A stretch of DNA of 64,000 nt from the NCBI GenBank assembly GCA_052246295.1, contig JBQQCO010000009.1; one strand, written 5' to 3'. Under the pieces are notes generated by a model, which was not told where the DNA came from, searched no databases, and saw nothing but the letters and a program-made list of their open reading frames with translations. Source of the stretch: Piscibacillus sp052246295 (GTDB lineage Bacteria; Bacillota; Bacilli; Bacillales; Alkalibacillaceae). Below, piece by piece: positions 1 to 8,342 of this stretch (the stretch's first letter is position 1; each line of letters opens with the position of its first letter). Position numbers and translations under genes: made by a program.

Positions 1-68
1 TAAGACCGTTTTGTCGGTTGATTGCTTTCATCTTTCATTTTGAAAATCTTCTTTAGGCTCTGAAACAT
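1..68 (-). CDS. spoIIIAG: Stage III sporulation protein AG, N-terminal fragment
   Basis: Only the first 22 codons lie inside the window. They begin MFQSLKKIFKMKDES, a basic amphipathic start like that of SpoIIIAG, a ring-forming subunit of the SpoIIIA-SpoIIQ channel that spans the forespore membranes. The ATG lies 2 nt beyond the stop of spoIIIAF, with an AGGGGATTAAGG ribosome site inside that gene's last codons. The identity rests mostly on operon order; the fragment is too short for domain evidence. Confidence 0.75.
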   Translation of the reverse strand, partial: MFQSLKKIFKMKDESNQPTKRS

Positions 69-70
69 CC

Positions 71-679
71 TTAATCCCCTTCCCAAATAAGTTGAATTTG
101 GTTTTGTGTTATATTTAATTTACTTGCTAACATATCTTTAATTCGTGTTTGTTTTGCTGTATGTTCAGTTTCATCTCTTCTAGATGGAATGCTTATTATT
201 TCTACATTCTGCACTTGGTTGTCCATTTTTTCTTCTAAATAAAATGTTACGGTCTGAATATCTTCTGCACTGTAATTCTCCTGTCCCTCAGCTTCTTCCA
301 TAGTGATTTCAATAGAATTCAACTTGAGATTATGCTGTTCTTCTAACTCTTTTTCTACTAACTCACGTATTTCTATCTGTAACTGTTCTAATATATATGC
401 ATGTTGTGAAGCTTGTATTTCTATTTTTTTAGAATTTATTTCATCTTCTATGTCATCTCCCAATACCTCTTCCATCTTCAGCTCCCACTCTTTAACAAAT
501 TGGTTAGGATTTATATTAAATAATTCCGTTAAAGGGTGAAGAAATAATAAGAAAATGACTAACCCAAACACTAATTTAATAACCTTGTCATGTTTCGTTG
601 AAGGTATTAATAATGAAATAATTGTTGCTAAGAAAATGAAAAATACAATTTGCGAAATCCAGTCTGTAATAAACGACAA
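71..679 (-). CDS. spoIIIAF: Stage III sporulation protein AF
   Basis: A 202-residue protein with two N-terminal membrane segments (about residues 8-26 and 33-50) followed by a long charged domain of about 150 residues. This matches SpoIIIAF, a mother-cell membrane subunit of the SpoIIIA complex needed for sigma-G activity and forespore integrity after engulfment. Translation probably starts at TTG, 6 nt downstream of a clear AGAGGTGA site. It sits between spoIIIAE and spoIIIAG with 2-13 nt gaps, so it is part of one long transcript. Confidence 0.93.
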   Translation of the reverse strand: MSFITDWISQIVFFIFLATIISLLIPSTKHDKVIKLVFGLVIFLLFLHPLTELFNINPNQFVKEWELKMEEVLGDDIEDEINSKKIEIQASQHAYILEQLQIEIRELVEKELEEQHNLKLNSIEITMEEAEGQENYSAEDIQTVTFYLEEKMDNQVQNVEIISIPSRRDETEHTAKQTRIKDMLASKLNITQNQIQLIWEGD

Positions 680-692
680 ATAAGATCACCTC

Positions 693-1856
693 TTATCGGA
701 CCATTAAGGTTAAGTTCCCAACGATAATTAACATAACAACAGCGAAGAAGAACATTATTGATACAGCTAGCAAAGCAGCTAATATATAAAATATGTGTTT
801 TCCCATAGTTTCTATTGCATCTGTAATTGGTCCATCTGCCACCGGTTGTAAAAGAGCTGCTGACAATCTAAAAATTAATCCTAAAACAAGGACTTTTAGT
901 ACAGGAAACAGTGAGATAATTAATAGAAGAACGACTCCAGCGATCCCGATTGAATTCTTCAATAATACGGATGCTGACAGCACTGTGTCAGTCGCATCCG
1001 TAAACATCCTTCCGATGACTGGTATAAAATTGCTAGTAACAAACTTTGCAGCCCTTATGGCCACTCCATCTGCAACTGCTGCATTGACACCTTGTAAAGA
1101 CATGATAGAAACAAATAATGTTAGAAATACACCTAAAATAACAAAAGCTACTTGTTTTATGAGGTCAGCAAGTTTTGTGACATTATACTCGTTGTTAATC
1201 GTACTAGCGATATTCAAAATCGCTGATAGAAAGAACAATGGTAAAACAACCTTACTTATTAAAATCCCACTCACTTGAATGAAAACTAGAATAATAGGAG
1301 AAAAGAATGCAACTGACGCGATATTTCCAAAAGCCGCCATAAGGCTTAGCATAAGTGGTAATAATGCAATCATAAAATTGCCCATTCCATCGATGGCATT
1401 CGTTGTGTATTGAACAGCATTATAAAAACTTGTTATCGCAATAGTTAATAAAACCCCAAAGATAACCAGATAACTAACATTTGAAACTGTCTTGTTTTCA
1501 AAGGATCCAATCAGTAACTTAAGAAATACACTTAAAAGCGTTAGGAATATTAACATTCCTAGGAGTTTGCCATTTACAATCCACTCATCTATAAAAAATT
1601 TAAGAATACCTGAAAACCAGTATTTAAAAGTAAATACAGAACCATCTTGTACAGAATCTAACCAATGGTCCTGGCTTGAAAAGGGCAAATATTCTCTATA
1701 GTTGGCTAAAACTTGCTGCCATTGTGCCTGCATTTCCTCACTCTCTGTCCATTCTTTAGGCATCTCAAATAGTCGTTCATCATTGGCAAGCACACTAGAT
1801 TCTGAGAATAGAACTATGAAAATAGCACATATGGTAACGTATCCCAACTTTTTCAT
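693..1856 (-). CDS. spoIIIAE: Stage III sporulation protein AE
   Basis: A 387-residue multi-pass membrane protein. Residues 1-24 form a cleavable-looking signal peptide ending in SSVLA, then a hydrophilic stretch of about 70 residues, then seven or eight hydrophobic helices to the C terminus. This is the architecture of SpoIIIAE, the largest membrane subunit of the mother-cell SpoIIIA channel and thought to be its export core. An AAGGGA site precedes the ATG. It follows spoIIIAD by 18 nt in the operon. Confidence 0.95.
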   Translation of the reverse strand: MKKLGYVTICAIFIVLFSESSVLANDERLFEMPKEWTESEEMQAQWQQVLANYREYLPFSSQDHWLDSVQDGSVFTFKYWFSGILKFFIDEWIVNGKLLGMLIFLTLLSVFLKLLIGSFENKTVSNVSYLVIFGVLLTIAITSFYNAVQYTTNAIDGMGNFMIALLPLMLSLMAAFGNIASVAFFSPIILVFIQVSGILISKVVLPLFFLSAILNIASTINNEYNVTKLADLIKQVAFVILGVFLTLFVSIMSLQGVNAAVADGVAIRAAKFVTSNFIPVIGRMFTDATDTVLSASVLLKNSIGIAGVVLLLIISLFPVLKVLVLGLIFRLSAALLQPVADGPITDAIETMGKHIFYILAALLAVSIMFFFAVVMLIIVGNLTLMVR

Positions 1857-1874
1857 AAAACGATCCCTTCTTCA

Positions 1875-2264
1875 TTAACCAGGTATAAAACTCATTAAAG
1901 TCTCTAATACTGCAATGAATATTGGTAAAGCGAAAAGCAGGATAAAAATTTTACCTACTAATTCAACTTTTATGGCTATTGCTTCTAAGTCTGCATCCTT
2001 TAACAGTTGTGCTGTAAATTCAGTTATGTAGGCAATCCCAATCACTTTAAAAATAGTATCTAGATGGAGTAATGAAACATTAAACCGTGATACGATTTGT
2101 TGGATTACATCAAACAGTTGGGAAACCTTGTCCAACACAAATATAAAAACAATTACACCTGTAATAACGATTAACAAAAAACCAATTGTTTCATGCTTCT
2201 CGCGCACTAGAATGATTAACATCGCCGCTACAATCACGACAGTAAGCAACTGGAGTATTTGCAT
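1875..2264 (-). CDS. spoIIIAD: Stage III sporulation protein AD
   Basis: A 129-residue protein with four hydrophobic helices, typical of SpoIIIAD. With SpoIIIAC it belongs to a small membrane-protein family that accompanies the SpoIIIA secretion-like complex. Its ATG overlaps the stop codon of spoIIIAC (TAATG), which indicates translational coupling. It lies in the conserved AA-AB-AC-AD-AE-AF-AG order and is presumably made in the mother cell only. Confidence 0.94.
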   Translation of the reverse strand: MQILQLLTVVIVAAMLIILVREKHETIGFLLIVITGVIVFIFVLDKVSQLFDVIQQIVSRFNVSLLHLDTIFKVIGIAYITEFTAQLLKDADLEAIAIKVELVGKIFILLFALPIFIAVLETLMSFIPG

Positions 2265-2485
2265 TACATAAATAAACCTCTAATGATTTGTAATAAAAAT
2301 ACAGATTTAATTTGTTGGAACAGTCTAGATAGATGATCGACTACAATGACTAGCACTATGACAAACCCAATTAAAGTTGCCCAGTGAGCAATATCTTCTT
2401 TTCCCATCTGTTTTAAGATTGTATGGATCATAGCGACGACAATTCCAATTCCCGCTACTTGAAATAACAAATATACATCGGCCAT
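2264..2485 (-). CDS. spoIIIAC: Stage III sporulation protein AC
   Basis: A 73-residue protein with two membrane helices (about 7-25 and 36-54), separated by a short polar loop containing KQMGKEDIAHW. The size and layout match SpoIIIAC, a small subunit of the SpoIIIA channel. It is coupled by stop/start overlap to spoIIIAD downstream and follows spoIIIAB by 18 nt, with an AGGAGGTAAAGG ribosome site in that gap. Confidence 0.94.
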   Translation of the reverse strand: MADVYLLFQVAGIGIVVAMIHTILKQMGKEDIAHWATLIGFVIVLVIVVDHLSRLFQQIKSVFLLQIIRGLFM

Positions 2486-2503
2486 CTACCTTTACCTCCT
2501 AGT

Positions 2504-3016
2504 TCAAATGAATATAAGCGTTAATAATAAACCGAATAATACTCCCAGTGCACGAAACATATTAGAGAAACGCTTTTCCTCTTCTGAGGCATCTGATAAT
2601 TCCCTCTGAAGGTGTACTTTTGCTAACTGTATTTGCTTTTGTTGTTGTTCCAAATTATGAATACCTAGTGTTTGCCCAAACTGCGTTATAATTTCTTTCT
2701 CCCTTTCTTTCATAGCTGTGTGATGCCATTTTTGTATGAAAATTTGTTCCCAAACATCGTTTAATGATTCAGAAGACTTTATAAGTTGTTCTGAAATATC
2801 GTAAAATATATAGCCTAATGGTGGGGTTAGCTGTTTGGATATTTTATTTAATACTTGATGAATAGGCTCTTGTCCGTATACCATTTCTGCTTCCATAATT
2901 TGAAGCGCATGTAATAACTCACGTATTTGCTTAGGGCGTTTCGCATAATTTCTAGCGATATCGATTCCGACCCACGTGCACGTGAACAGTATCAGAATAG
3001 CTCCGATCCACTTCAT
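2504..3016 (-). CDS. spoIIIAB: Stage III sporulation protein AB
   Basis: A 170-residue protein with an N-terminal membrane helix (1-19), a helical soluble domain and a C-terminal membrane helix (about 153-169). The motif RPKQIRELLHALQIMEAEM after the first helix is characteristic of SpoIIIAB, which resembles GspF-type platform proteins and works beside the SpoIIIAA ATPase. The ATG has a strong AAGGAG site 9 nt upstream. That site and the first 65 nt of the gene lie inside the end of spoIIIAA in another frame, a longer overlap than I would expect. Confidence 0.94.
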   Translation of the reverse strand: MKWIGAILILFTCTWVGIDIARNYAKRPKQIRELLHALQIMEAEMVYGQEPIHQVLNKISKQLTPPLGYIFYDISEQLIKSSESLNDVWEQIFIQKWHHTAMKEREKEIITQFGQTLGIHNLEQQQKQIQLAKVHLQRELSDASEEEKRFSNMFRALGVLFGLLLTLIFI

Positions 3017-3947
3017 TTTGATTTCTCCTTATGTGATTCTTAATCATTTTGAATTCTTGATCATAAACTTGTTTCACTTTACCAGGCTCTCTTTTATAAT
3101 CTAGCAATACAAAACGGTCAAAAACTTGGTCTTGAAACAACGGTTGAATCGAAGGACGTTTCCTAATTTCATTTAAGGTGTATCCGTGAATACTACAAAT
3201 AACTTGTACACCTGCTAAAACGGCCTCCTTTATACTTCTCACATCTAATTCATCACCGATCTCATCAACAACTAACACTTCTGGAGACATGGACCGAATC
3301 ATCATCATCATACCTTCTGCTTTTGGGCAGTCAGCCATAACATCTGTACGTGCTCCAACATCATGCTGAGGAACTCCCTCGTATGGAGCTGCAATTTCTG
3401 ATCGTTCATCTATCAAAGACACTCTCATACCTTTTCGCCCATCAAAACCGTCACTCACTAAACGAACGACATCTCTTAATAAGGTTGTCTTACCAGTCTT
3501 TGGCGCACCAATAATCATGGTGTTCAGAACTTTATTAGCTGCTCGATCATAAATGAATGGCATAACATTATTAGCTGTACCTTTATGCTCTTTCGCCACA
3601 CGAATATTAAATGATGAAATATGTGTAATTGCCTTGACCTTTCCTTGAGATAAAGTTACTTTACCAGCAATTCCGACACGGTGACCTCCACGGATGGTAA
3701 TATAGCCATTGCGCAATTCTTCCTCCATACGATATACAGAGTGCTGGCTTATTTTCCCTAAAAATTCTTTTGCATCTTTTTCATTAAAAACATACTGTTG
3801 GCTAAACTCTGTATGGTCGTGAAAAACAAGCTCTATTGGTTTATTCATCCTTAATCGGACCTCTTCAAGTTGATCTTGTTGTTGAGGATTTAGTTCTAAA
3901 ATCATAAACTGAATATCCGCTGGCAACATTTCTAAGATCTCTTTCAT
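2952..3947 (-). CDS. spoIIIAA: Stage III sporulation protein AA, ATPase
   Basis: A 331-residue cytoplasmic P-loop ATPase related to type II/IV secretion ATPases. It is thought to power the SpoIIIA channel from the mother cell. Walker A is GAPKTGKTT (147-155) and Walker B is VLVVDEIGD (about 224-232). The ATG follows a perfect AGGAGG and is the first gene behind a predicted sigma-E promoter. Bacillus homologues have about 307 residues; this one carries some 20 extra C-terminal residues, rich in Arg, His and Val, that overlap spoIIIAB. The tail may be a read-through product after loss of an earlier stop. Confidence 0.95.
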   Translation of the reverse strand: MKEILEMLPADIQFMILELNPQQQDQLEEVRLRMNKPIELVFHDHTEFSQQYVFNEKDAKEFLGKISQHSVYRMEEELRNGYITIRGGHRVGIAGKVTLSQGKVKAITHISSFNIRVAKEHKGTANNVMPFIYDRAANKVLNTMIIGAPKTGKTTLLRDVVRLVSDGFDGRKGMRVSLIDERSEIAAPYEGVPQHDVGARTDVMADCPKAEGMMMMIRSMSPEVLVVDEIGDELDVRSIKEAVLAGVQVICSIHGYTLNEIRKRPSIQPLFQDQVFDRFVLLDYKREPGKVKQVYDQEFKMIKNHIRRNQNEVDRSYSDTVHVHVGRNRYR

Positions 3948-3974
3948 GTGACATCCTCCTACTTAGATATCACT

Positions 3975-4003
3975 ATTCTATGAATGCTATTTCTTGAATA
4001 TGA
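3975..4003 (-). promoter_or_regulatory. Predicted sigma-E promoter of the spoIIIA operon
   Basis: On the minus strand, TCATATT (-35, at 3997-4003) and CATAGAAT (-10, at 3975-3982) are separated by 14 nt. This closely matches the sigma-E consensus KMATATT-N14-CATACAMT. It lies about 30 nt upstream of the spoIIIAA start codon. The B. subtilis operon is also sigma-E dependent, so sequence and family knowledge agree. Confidence 0.8.
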
Positions 4004-4100
4004 AAAAAGAGTATAGTTAATCTATTAATTTTGAGTTAGGAAATATGAAGAGTTTTTAAAAGAATTTTGAAAACATGAAGGGGGTACATAAGGAAATGAA

Positions 4101-4155
4101 GCTAAAATAAAAATAACCCGAACAATGACTTGGAATAATAGTCATCGTTCGAGTT
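4101..4155 (-). terminator. Rho-independent terminator of efp
   Basis: On the minus strand a stem of about 16 bp with G-U pairs (arms 4140-4155 and 4115-4130, 9-nt loop) is followed by ATTTTTATTTTAGC. It starts 20 nt past the efp stop and ends the aroQ-yqhT-efp unit. Confidence 0.75.
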
Positions 4156-4174
4156 ACTTGGTTTAGTAAAAAAA

Positions 4175-4732
4175 TTAAGCTCGTGATACGTATTTACCAT
4201 CCGTTGTACTTACAACTAACATGTCACCTTTATTAACAAAGAAAGGTACTTGAACTATATGGCCAGTCTCTAATGTAGCTGGTTTTGTCCCACCACTAGC
4301 TGTGTCACCTTTTACTCCAGGTTCTGTGTCAATCACTTCTAACTCAACGTTATTTGGTAGCTCGATCCCTAGAGTATCACCTTCATACATTAAAACAGTA
4401 ACTTCCATGTTTTCTTTCATGAAGTTAAGTTCACTTTCAATCGTCTTTGAAGGTATTTCAATTTGTTCGAAAGATTCAGTATCCATAAACGCATGGTTAT
4501 TACCATCTGCATAAAGGTATTGCATTTTACGACGTTCTAAATGAGCTTTGTTAACCTTTTCACCAGCTCTAAACGTTTTCTCTTGTATATTACCATTCTC
4601 TAAATTTCTTAATTTTGAACGAACGAATGCCGCCCCTTTACCTGGCTTAACATGCTGAAACTCAATTACTTGCCAGATTGAGTTATCTAGTTCAATTGTT
4701 AATCCAGTCTTAAAATCGTTTACAGAAATCAT
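4175..4732 (-). CDS. efp: Elongation factor P
   Basis: EF-P binds between the P and E sites of the ribosome and relieves stalling at polyproline stretches. The protein has 185 residues, the normal length, starting MISVNDFKTG. The KPGKGAAFVR loop puts the functional lysine at position 32, with Pro30 as in Bacillus EF-P. The chosen ATG has GAGGAGG 9 nt upstream; an in-frame ATG six codons earlier falls within the ribosome-binding region and is not used. It is downstream of yqhT and probably co-transcribed with it. Confidence 0.97.
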   Translation of the reverse strand: MISVNDFKTGLTIELDNSIWQVIEFQHVKPGKGAAFVRSKLRNLENGNIQEKTFRAGEKVNKAHLERRKMQYLYADGNNHAFMDTESFEQIEIPSKTIESELNFMKENMEVTVLMYEGDTLGIELPNNVELEVIDTEPGVKGDTASGGTKPATLETGHIVQVPFFVNKGDMLVVSTTDGKYVSRA

Positions 4733-4753
4733 TATAATTTTCCTCCTCAATAC

Positions 4754-5815
4754 TTATAGAGTTATGAGTTCTTTAGGTGCGAATGTCAAAGATTCATTTC
4801 CGTTTTCAGTGATGACTGTATCATCCTCAATTCGGCAACCACCAACATCTGGTACATATATGCCCGGCTCAATTGTAACAACCATTCCAGGCTTTAGTAC
4901 AGTGTTTGAACGGAAAGATAAACCAGGACCTTCATGCACATCCATTCCTAGACCATGACCAGTCGAGTGACCAAAGTATTCACCATAACCCTTCTCTTTA
5001 ATGTAATCACGCGTCAGAGCATCTGCTTCAATTCCAGTCATGCCTGCTTTTGTGTACTCCATGCCGCGTTTTTGTGCTTCCAATACTACATCATATATCT
5101 CTTTGAGCTTGTCGTCAATTTCTCCAACAGCTACCGTACGAGTAATATCAGAACAATACCCTTTATATAATGCACCAAAATCTAAAGTGACTAATTCACC
5201 AGATTGAATTTCCTTCTCTGATGCAACTCCATGTGGCAGTGCAGATCGATACCCTGATGCGACAATAATATCAAATGAAGATGATGTAGCTCCATGACGA
5301 CGCATAAAGAACTCTAGCTCATTTGAAACATCAATTTCTTTAACACCAGGTTTTATGTAAGATTGAATATGCTCAAATGCATCATCAGCTATTTTTGCAG
5401 CTTCTTTTAAAATGCTTAATTCCTCATCTGTCTTTATTAGACGTAACTCTTCAACGACACCTGAAACTGGCACAAATTCTGCACTTAATTCATTATGGTA
5501 ATTTTCATAAGTTGAGTACGTCATAGTATCTTTTTCAAAACCTAGCTTATTAAGGTTTAATTCTTTTACCTGTTTAGCTACTTCTTCATGAATGGGACCT
5601 TTGTGTTCTATAATTTCAAAACCTTTGACTTCATCATTAGCTTGCACCGTATAACGAAAATCTGTAATAAACAGAGCTTGATCCAAGGTAACAAGTACAA
5701 CCCCAGCAGTACCAGTAAATCCAGTTAAATAGCGTCTATTCTTACCATTCGTAATCAAAATACCATCTAGTTTTTTCTCATTCAGTTTCTCTCTCAAATT
5801 ACTTAATTTGTTCAT
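4754..5815 (-). CDS. yqhT: Xaa-Pro aminopeptidase, M24 family (YqhT type)
   Basis: A 353-residue creatinase/prolidase-fold metallopeptidase that removes an N-terminal residue preceding proline. The N-terminal half is the creatinase-like domain. The C-terminal pita-bread domain shows the two-metal ligands in order: VTLDFGALYKGYCSDITRT, GHSTGHGLGMDVHEGP, TIEPGIY and RIEDD. It lies 2 nt after aroQ and 21 nt before efp. The pairing with efp is conserved in Bacillus and suggests a shared link to proline-rich proteins, though that is an inference. Confidence 0.93.
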   Translation of the reverse strand: MNKLSNLREKLNEKKLDGILITNGKNRRYLTGFTGTAGVVLVTLDQALFITDFRYTVQANDEVKGFEIIEHKGPIHEEVAKQVKELNLNKLGFEKDTMTYSTYENYHNELSAEFVPVSGVVEELRLIKTDEELSILKEAAKIADDAFEHIQSYIKPGVKEIDVSNELEFFMRRHGATSSSFDIIVASGYRSALPHGVASEKEIQSGELVTLDFGALYKGYCSDITRTVAVGEIDDKLKEIYDVVLEAQKRGMEYTKAGMTGIEADALTRDYIKEKGYGEYFGHSTGHGLGMDVHEGPGLSFRSNTVLKPGMVVTIEPGIYVPDVGGCRIEDDTVITENGNESLTFAPKELITL

Positions 5816-5817
5816 TA

Positions 5818-6270
5818 TTAATCCTCTCCCTTTCTATGATCTAATAGTTTCACCAATGCATAAGCTGCGATTAAGTAACCGTCAACCCCAAAACCCATAA
5901 CTTGCCCAGCTGAAACAGGTGAAATAAGTGATGTTTGGCGGAACTCCTCACGATTATGTATATTTGAGATATGCACTTCAACAACCGGAGGAATAATCGC
6001 CTCTATTGCGTCACGAAGTGCAATGCTTGTGTGAGTATATCCTCCAGGATTGAAAATCACTCCTGAGTATTCCTGATGGGCTTTGTGCAATTGGTCAATT
6101 AACTCCCCCTCATGATTAGACTGAAATACATCGACTTTTATTCCTTGATTTTTTAAAAAGTCTATGACATCTTTTTCAACATCATGAAGCGTTTTGTTCC
6201 CATAAGTTGACTGGTCTCTCTGCCCCAATAAATTCAAGTTTGGACCATTTAACAGTAATACTGGTTTCAT
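5818..6270 (-). CDS. aroQ: Type II 3-dehydroquinate dehydratase
   Basis: This enzyme converts 3-dehydroquinate to 3-dehydroshikimate in the shikimate pathway. The 150 residues are normal for the dodecameric type II enzyme. Visible motifs are NLLGQRDQSTYG with the catalytic Tyr and Arg of the flexible loop, QSNHEGELID, NPGGYTHTS and VHISNIHNREEFR. AAGGGGA precedes the ATG. It heads the aroQ-yqhT-efp unit. Shikimate kinase (aroK) lies elsewhere in this window, so the pathway is scattered. Confidence 0.97.
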   Translation of the reverse strand: MKPVLLLNGPNLNLLGQRDQSTYGNKTLHDVEKDVIDFLKNQGIKVDVFQSNHEGELIDQLHKAHQEYSGVIFNPGGYTHTSIALRDAIEAIIPPVVEVHISNIHNREEFRQTSLISPVSAGQVMGFGVDGYLIAAYALVKLLDHRKGED

Positions 6271-6314
6271 GACAATTCCCCTTAATATTCTGTCTATTCA
6301 TTAGTTTATCATAA

Positions 6315-6815
6315 CTAGACTTCTTTTTGGACATGATTCGCTTCAATTCGACGGTCATGATATTCATATGAAATTGTATACCCTACAAATACGCCATATA
6401 ATACAAACTGACAAATTGTCGTCACAATTGTGTCGCTTGAAAGATCATAGAATGATGGTACATAGTAGAATAGTGGATTCATAATAATAAACACAAGAAC
6501 CCACAAACCCATACCAAACATAATGCCTGGCATCATACCGTGTAATTTCTTCATAAGCAAATAATACGCTAATGCTGGTATAATGCCTAAAACAGTTAAT
6601 ATCGCTAAACTAATTAATTCTCCAGTTAGACCTTCCGTCCATCCACCTGAAAAGAATGACCTAAGAATAAATGTAGCATGCGACACCTCAGAAAATTTGA
6701 AGAAGTAAGCAATTGAACTAACTATTCCCCAAATAAACGCTCCGACAACACCACAAAACAAACTTTTTAGAAAAACTGATCGTTTACTTTCTTCTTTGTT
6801 GTGCTTTCTTGACAT
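6315..6815 (-). CDS. yqhR: YqhR family membrane protein
   Basis: A 166-residue protein of unknown function with four predicted membrane helices, a basic N terminus (MSRKHNKEESKRS) and a charged C-terminal tail. Size and position beside aroQ/yqhT match B. subtilis YqhR, which comparative studies place among proteins conserved in spore-formers. The start is set by GGAGGG 7 nt upstream; an in-frame extension of 33 codons has no ribosome site. The B. subtilis neighbour yqhQ is absent here. Confidence 0.8.
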   Translation of the reverse strand: MSRKHNKEESKRSVFLKSLFCGVVGAFIWGIVSSIAYFFKFSEVSHATFILRSFFSGGWTEGLTGELISLAILTVLGIIPALAYYLLMKKLHGMMPGIMFGMGLWVLVFIIMNPLFYYVPSFYDLSSDTIVTTICQFVLYGVFVGYTISYEYHDRRIEANHVQKEV

Positions 6816-6987
6816 CGTACATCCCTCCATGAAAATAGTTTGTACGTTACTTAATGAATCATACCTTGAAATGTTGGTATATACGTTTGTGGTGATTTTT
6901 AGTAAAATATACATAGAATACCGTATATTAGTTGTTACACATGGTAAGATATTAATATATTAATTGATACAGTGAAAGGAGTCTGTC

Positions 6988-7320
6988 ATGGGTCAAAAAG
7001 CAAAGTATTTCGTTTATGGAATCATTGGTTTAGCTATATTCGGACTCATTTACAATTTATTTGTAAATCCTGTTAACTTCTTTAAAAGTATTCTTATGAT
7101 GCTAGGGTTTGCTGTTGTGATCGGGGTTGTCATATATTATCTATTTGTTGGTAGACATAAGGGCGGCCAGGACTCTAATTATCGAAAAGCTTTAAAACAA
7201 TCACGCAAAAAGTACGGCAAAAATACAGTACCTTTCACAAAACAAAATGGCCCAAGTAAGATACAACGCACTACAAAAAAGTCTTCTCATTTGACTGTTA
7301 TAAAAGGCAATAAAAAATAG
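6988..7320 (+). CDS. yqhP: YqhP / SA1362 family small membrane protein
   Basis: A 110-residue protein with two N-terminal membrane helices (about 8-26 and 33-53) and a strongly basic, Lys/Ser/Thr-rich cytoplasmic tail. It resembles the YqhP/SA1362 family, function unknown. AAAGGAG lies 7 nt before the ATG. It is the only plus-strand gene in this stretch, between divergent yqhR and convergent yqhO, and shares a bidirectional terminator with yqhO. Confidence 0.78.
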   Translation: MGQKAKYFVYGIIGLAIFGLIYNLFVNPVNFFKSILMMLGFAVVIGVVIYYLFVGRHKGGQDSNYRKALKQSRKKYGKNTVPFTKQNGPSKIQRTTKKSSHLTVIKGNKK

Positions 7321-7350
7321 CTGAACATATAAATCGTTCAGCTATTTTTT
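7312..7350. terminator. Bidirectional terminator between yqhP and yqhO
   Basis: A 12-bp near-perfect stem (AAATAGCTGAAC, 7315-7326, pairing with 7336-7347) around a 9-nt loop, with a T-run on the plus strand and on the minus strand. It serves the two convergent genes. Confidence 0.88.
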
Positions 7351-7352
7351 AT

Positions 7353-8243
7353 TTAATTATTTGACCTTTCAAAATAACTTTGAGCGCTGTTTTTTCCTAA
7401 ATTATATAAATACTCTTTTTGCTCAATACTCAAATCAAAATCTGTTGCCTTTATGTTCTCTTTAATGGGTATAAACATTATGTTTTCCGCTTCATTTGAA
7501 GATATGTATTTAGTATCATGAGCATGAATCATCGTAGATATAATCGCTGGTAGCATATCAAATGCGGTTTTGATATGTTGTCCAGGTACCACAGAATCAT
7601 AAGAGCTTAATTTAATTCCTAATGTTGGCCTATTTTCCTTAAGAGATTCTTGTTGAAATAACCAATAAGGAAAGTTACTTAATGTTCCCCCGTCAATAAA
7701 AACATATTGATTTCGACTTTGAGTCGTTAATTTAATGGGTTGAAAGAAATAAGGAATGCTAATGCTAATTCTTACGGCTTTAGAAACTCTAAAAGTATCG
7801 GGCTTTATTCCATAAATGTGTTCTAAATCATTAGGAAATACAGCTATTCGACCATTTGTAATATCTGCACCTATAATAAATAACTTTTCTTTTAAATCTT
7901 CAAACGTACGAACACCTTTTGCTAATAATAAATCGTCAATCCATTTCTCAATATATTTACCTTGATACAACCCTAAACTATAGTACATCCACAACCATTT
8001 TATAAAAGGAATTCGTTTTGCAAGTGGGTGAGGATCTAAAAATTTTTCTGTATCAAGATCATTAATAATTCTTTTAATATCACTGGGCTTATAACCTGCT
8101 GCTATAAGTGCTGCAATTAATGCACCTGCAGATGCACCAGCTAACCGACAGAATTCGATACCTCGACGGTCGCACTCGTCTAACGCACCCAAAAATGCAA
8201 ATGCTTTTATACCTCCACCTGAAAAGACGCCATCAACTTTCAT
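7353..8243 (-). CDS. yqhO: Patatin-like phospholipase (YqhO)
   Basis: A 296-residue patatin-fold acyl hydrolase, predicted to cleave membrane lipids or acyl esters with a Ser-Asp dyad. The oxyanion loop GGGIKAF is at residues 8-14, the nucleophile serine lies in GASAG (about 37-41), and the catalytic aspartate lies in the DGG motif of VFIDGGTLSNFP. No signal peptide is seen, so it is probably cytoplasmic. The start MKVDGVFSGGG was chosen because GGAGGGG lies 5 nt upstream. The true substrate is unknown. Confidence 0.9.
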   Translation of the reverse strand: MKVDGVFSGGGIKAFAFLGALDECDRRGIEFCRLAGASAGALIAALIAAGYKPSDIKRIINDLDTEKFLDPHPLAKRIPFIKWLWMYYSLGLYQGKYIEKWIDDLLLAKGVRTFEDLKEKLFIIGADITNGRIAVFPNDLEHIYGIKPDTFRVSKAVRISISIPYFFQPIKLTTQSRNQYVFIDGGTLSNFPYWLFQQESLKENRPTLGIKLSSYDSVVPGQHIKTAFDMLPAIISTMIHAHDTKYISSNEAENIMFIPIKENIKATDFDLSIEQKEYLYNLGKNSAQSYFERSNN

Positions 8244-8307
8244 GTGACCCCTCCATCCATTGATGCACATATCATTTTATGTTTGGAGGATAGTAAATAG
8301 AACATAT

Positions 8308-8338
8308 AAGAAAAGCGCCTGGTAGCACCAGACGCTTT
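8308..8338 (-). terminator. Rho-independent terminator of nrdJ
   Basis: A 12-bp stem (AAAGCGTCTGGT on the minus strand, pairing with ACCAGGCGCTTT) with a 3-nt loop, followed by TTTTCTTATATG. It lies a few bases past the nrdJ stop. Confidence 0.88.
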
Positions 8339-8342
8339 AATT

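Noticed and set aside
793..1278. 161-codon open frame on the plus strand
   Set aside because: It lies fully antisense to spoIIIAE, has no ribosome site and no family resemblance.
6182..6367. 61-codon minus-strand frame between yqhR and aroQ
   Set aside because: It overlaps the start of aroQ and the end of yqhR, and has no ribosome site.
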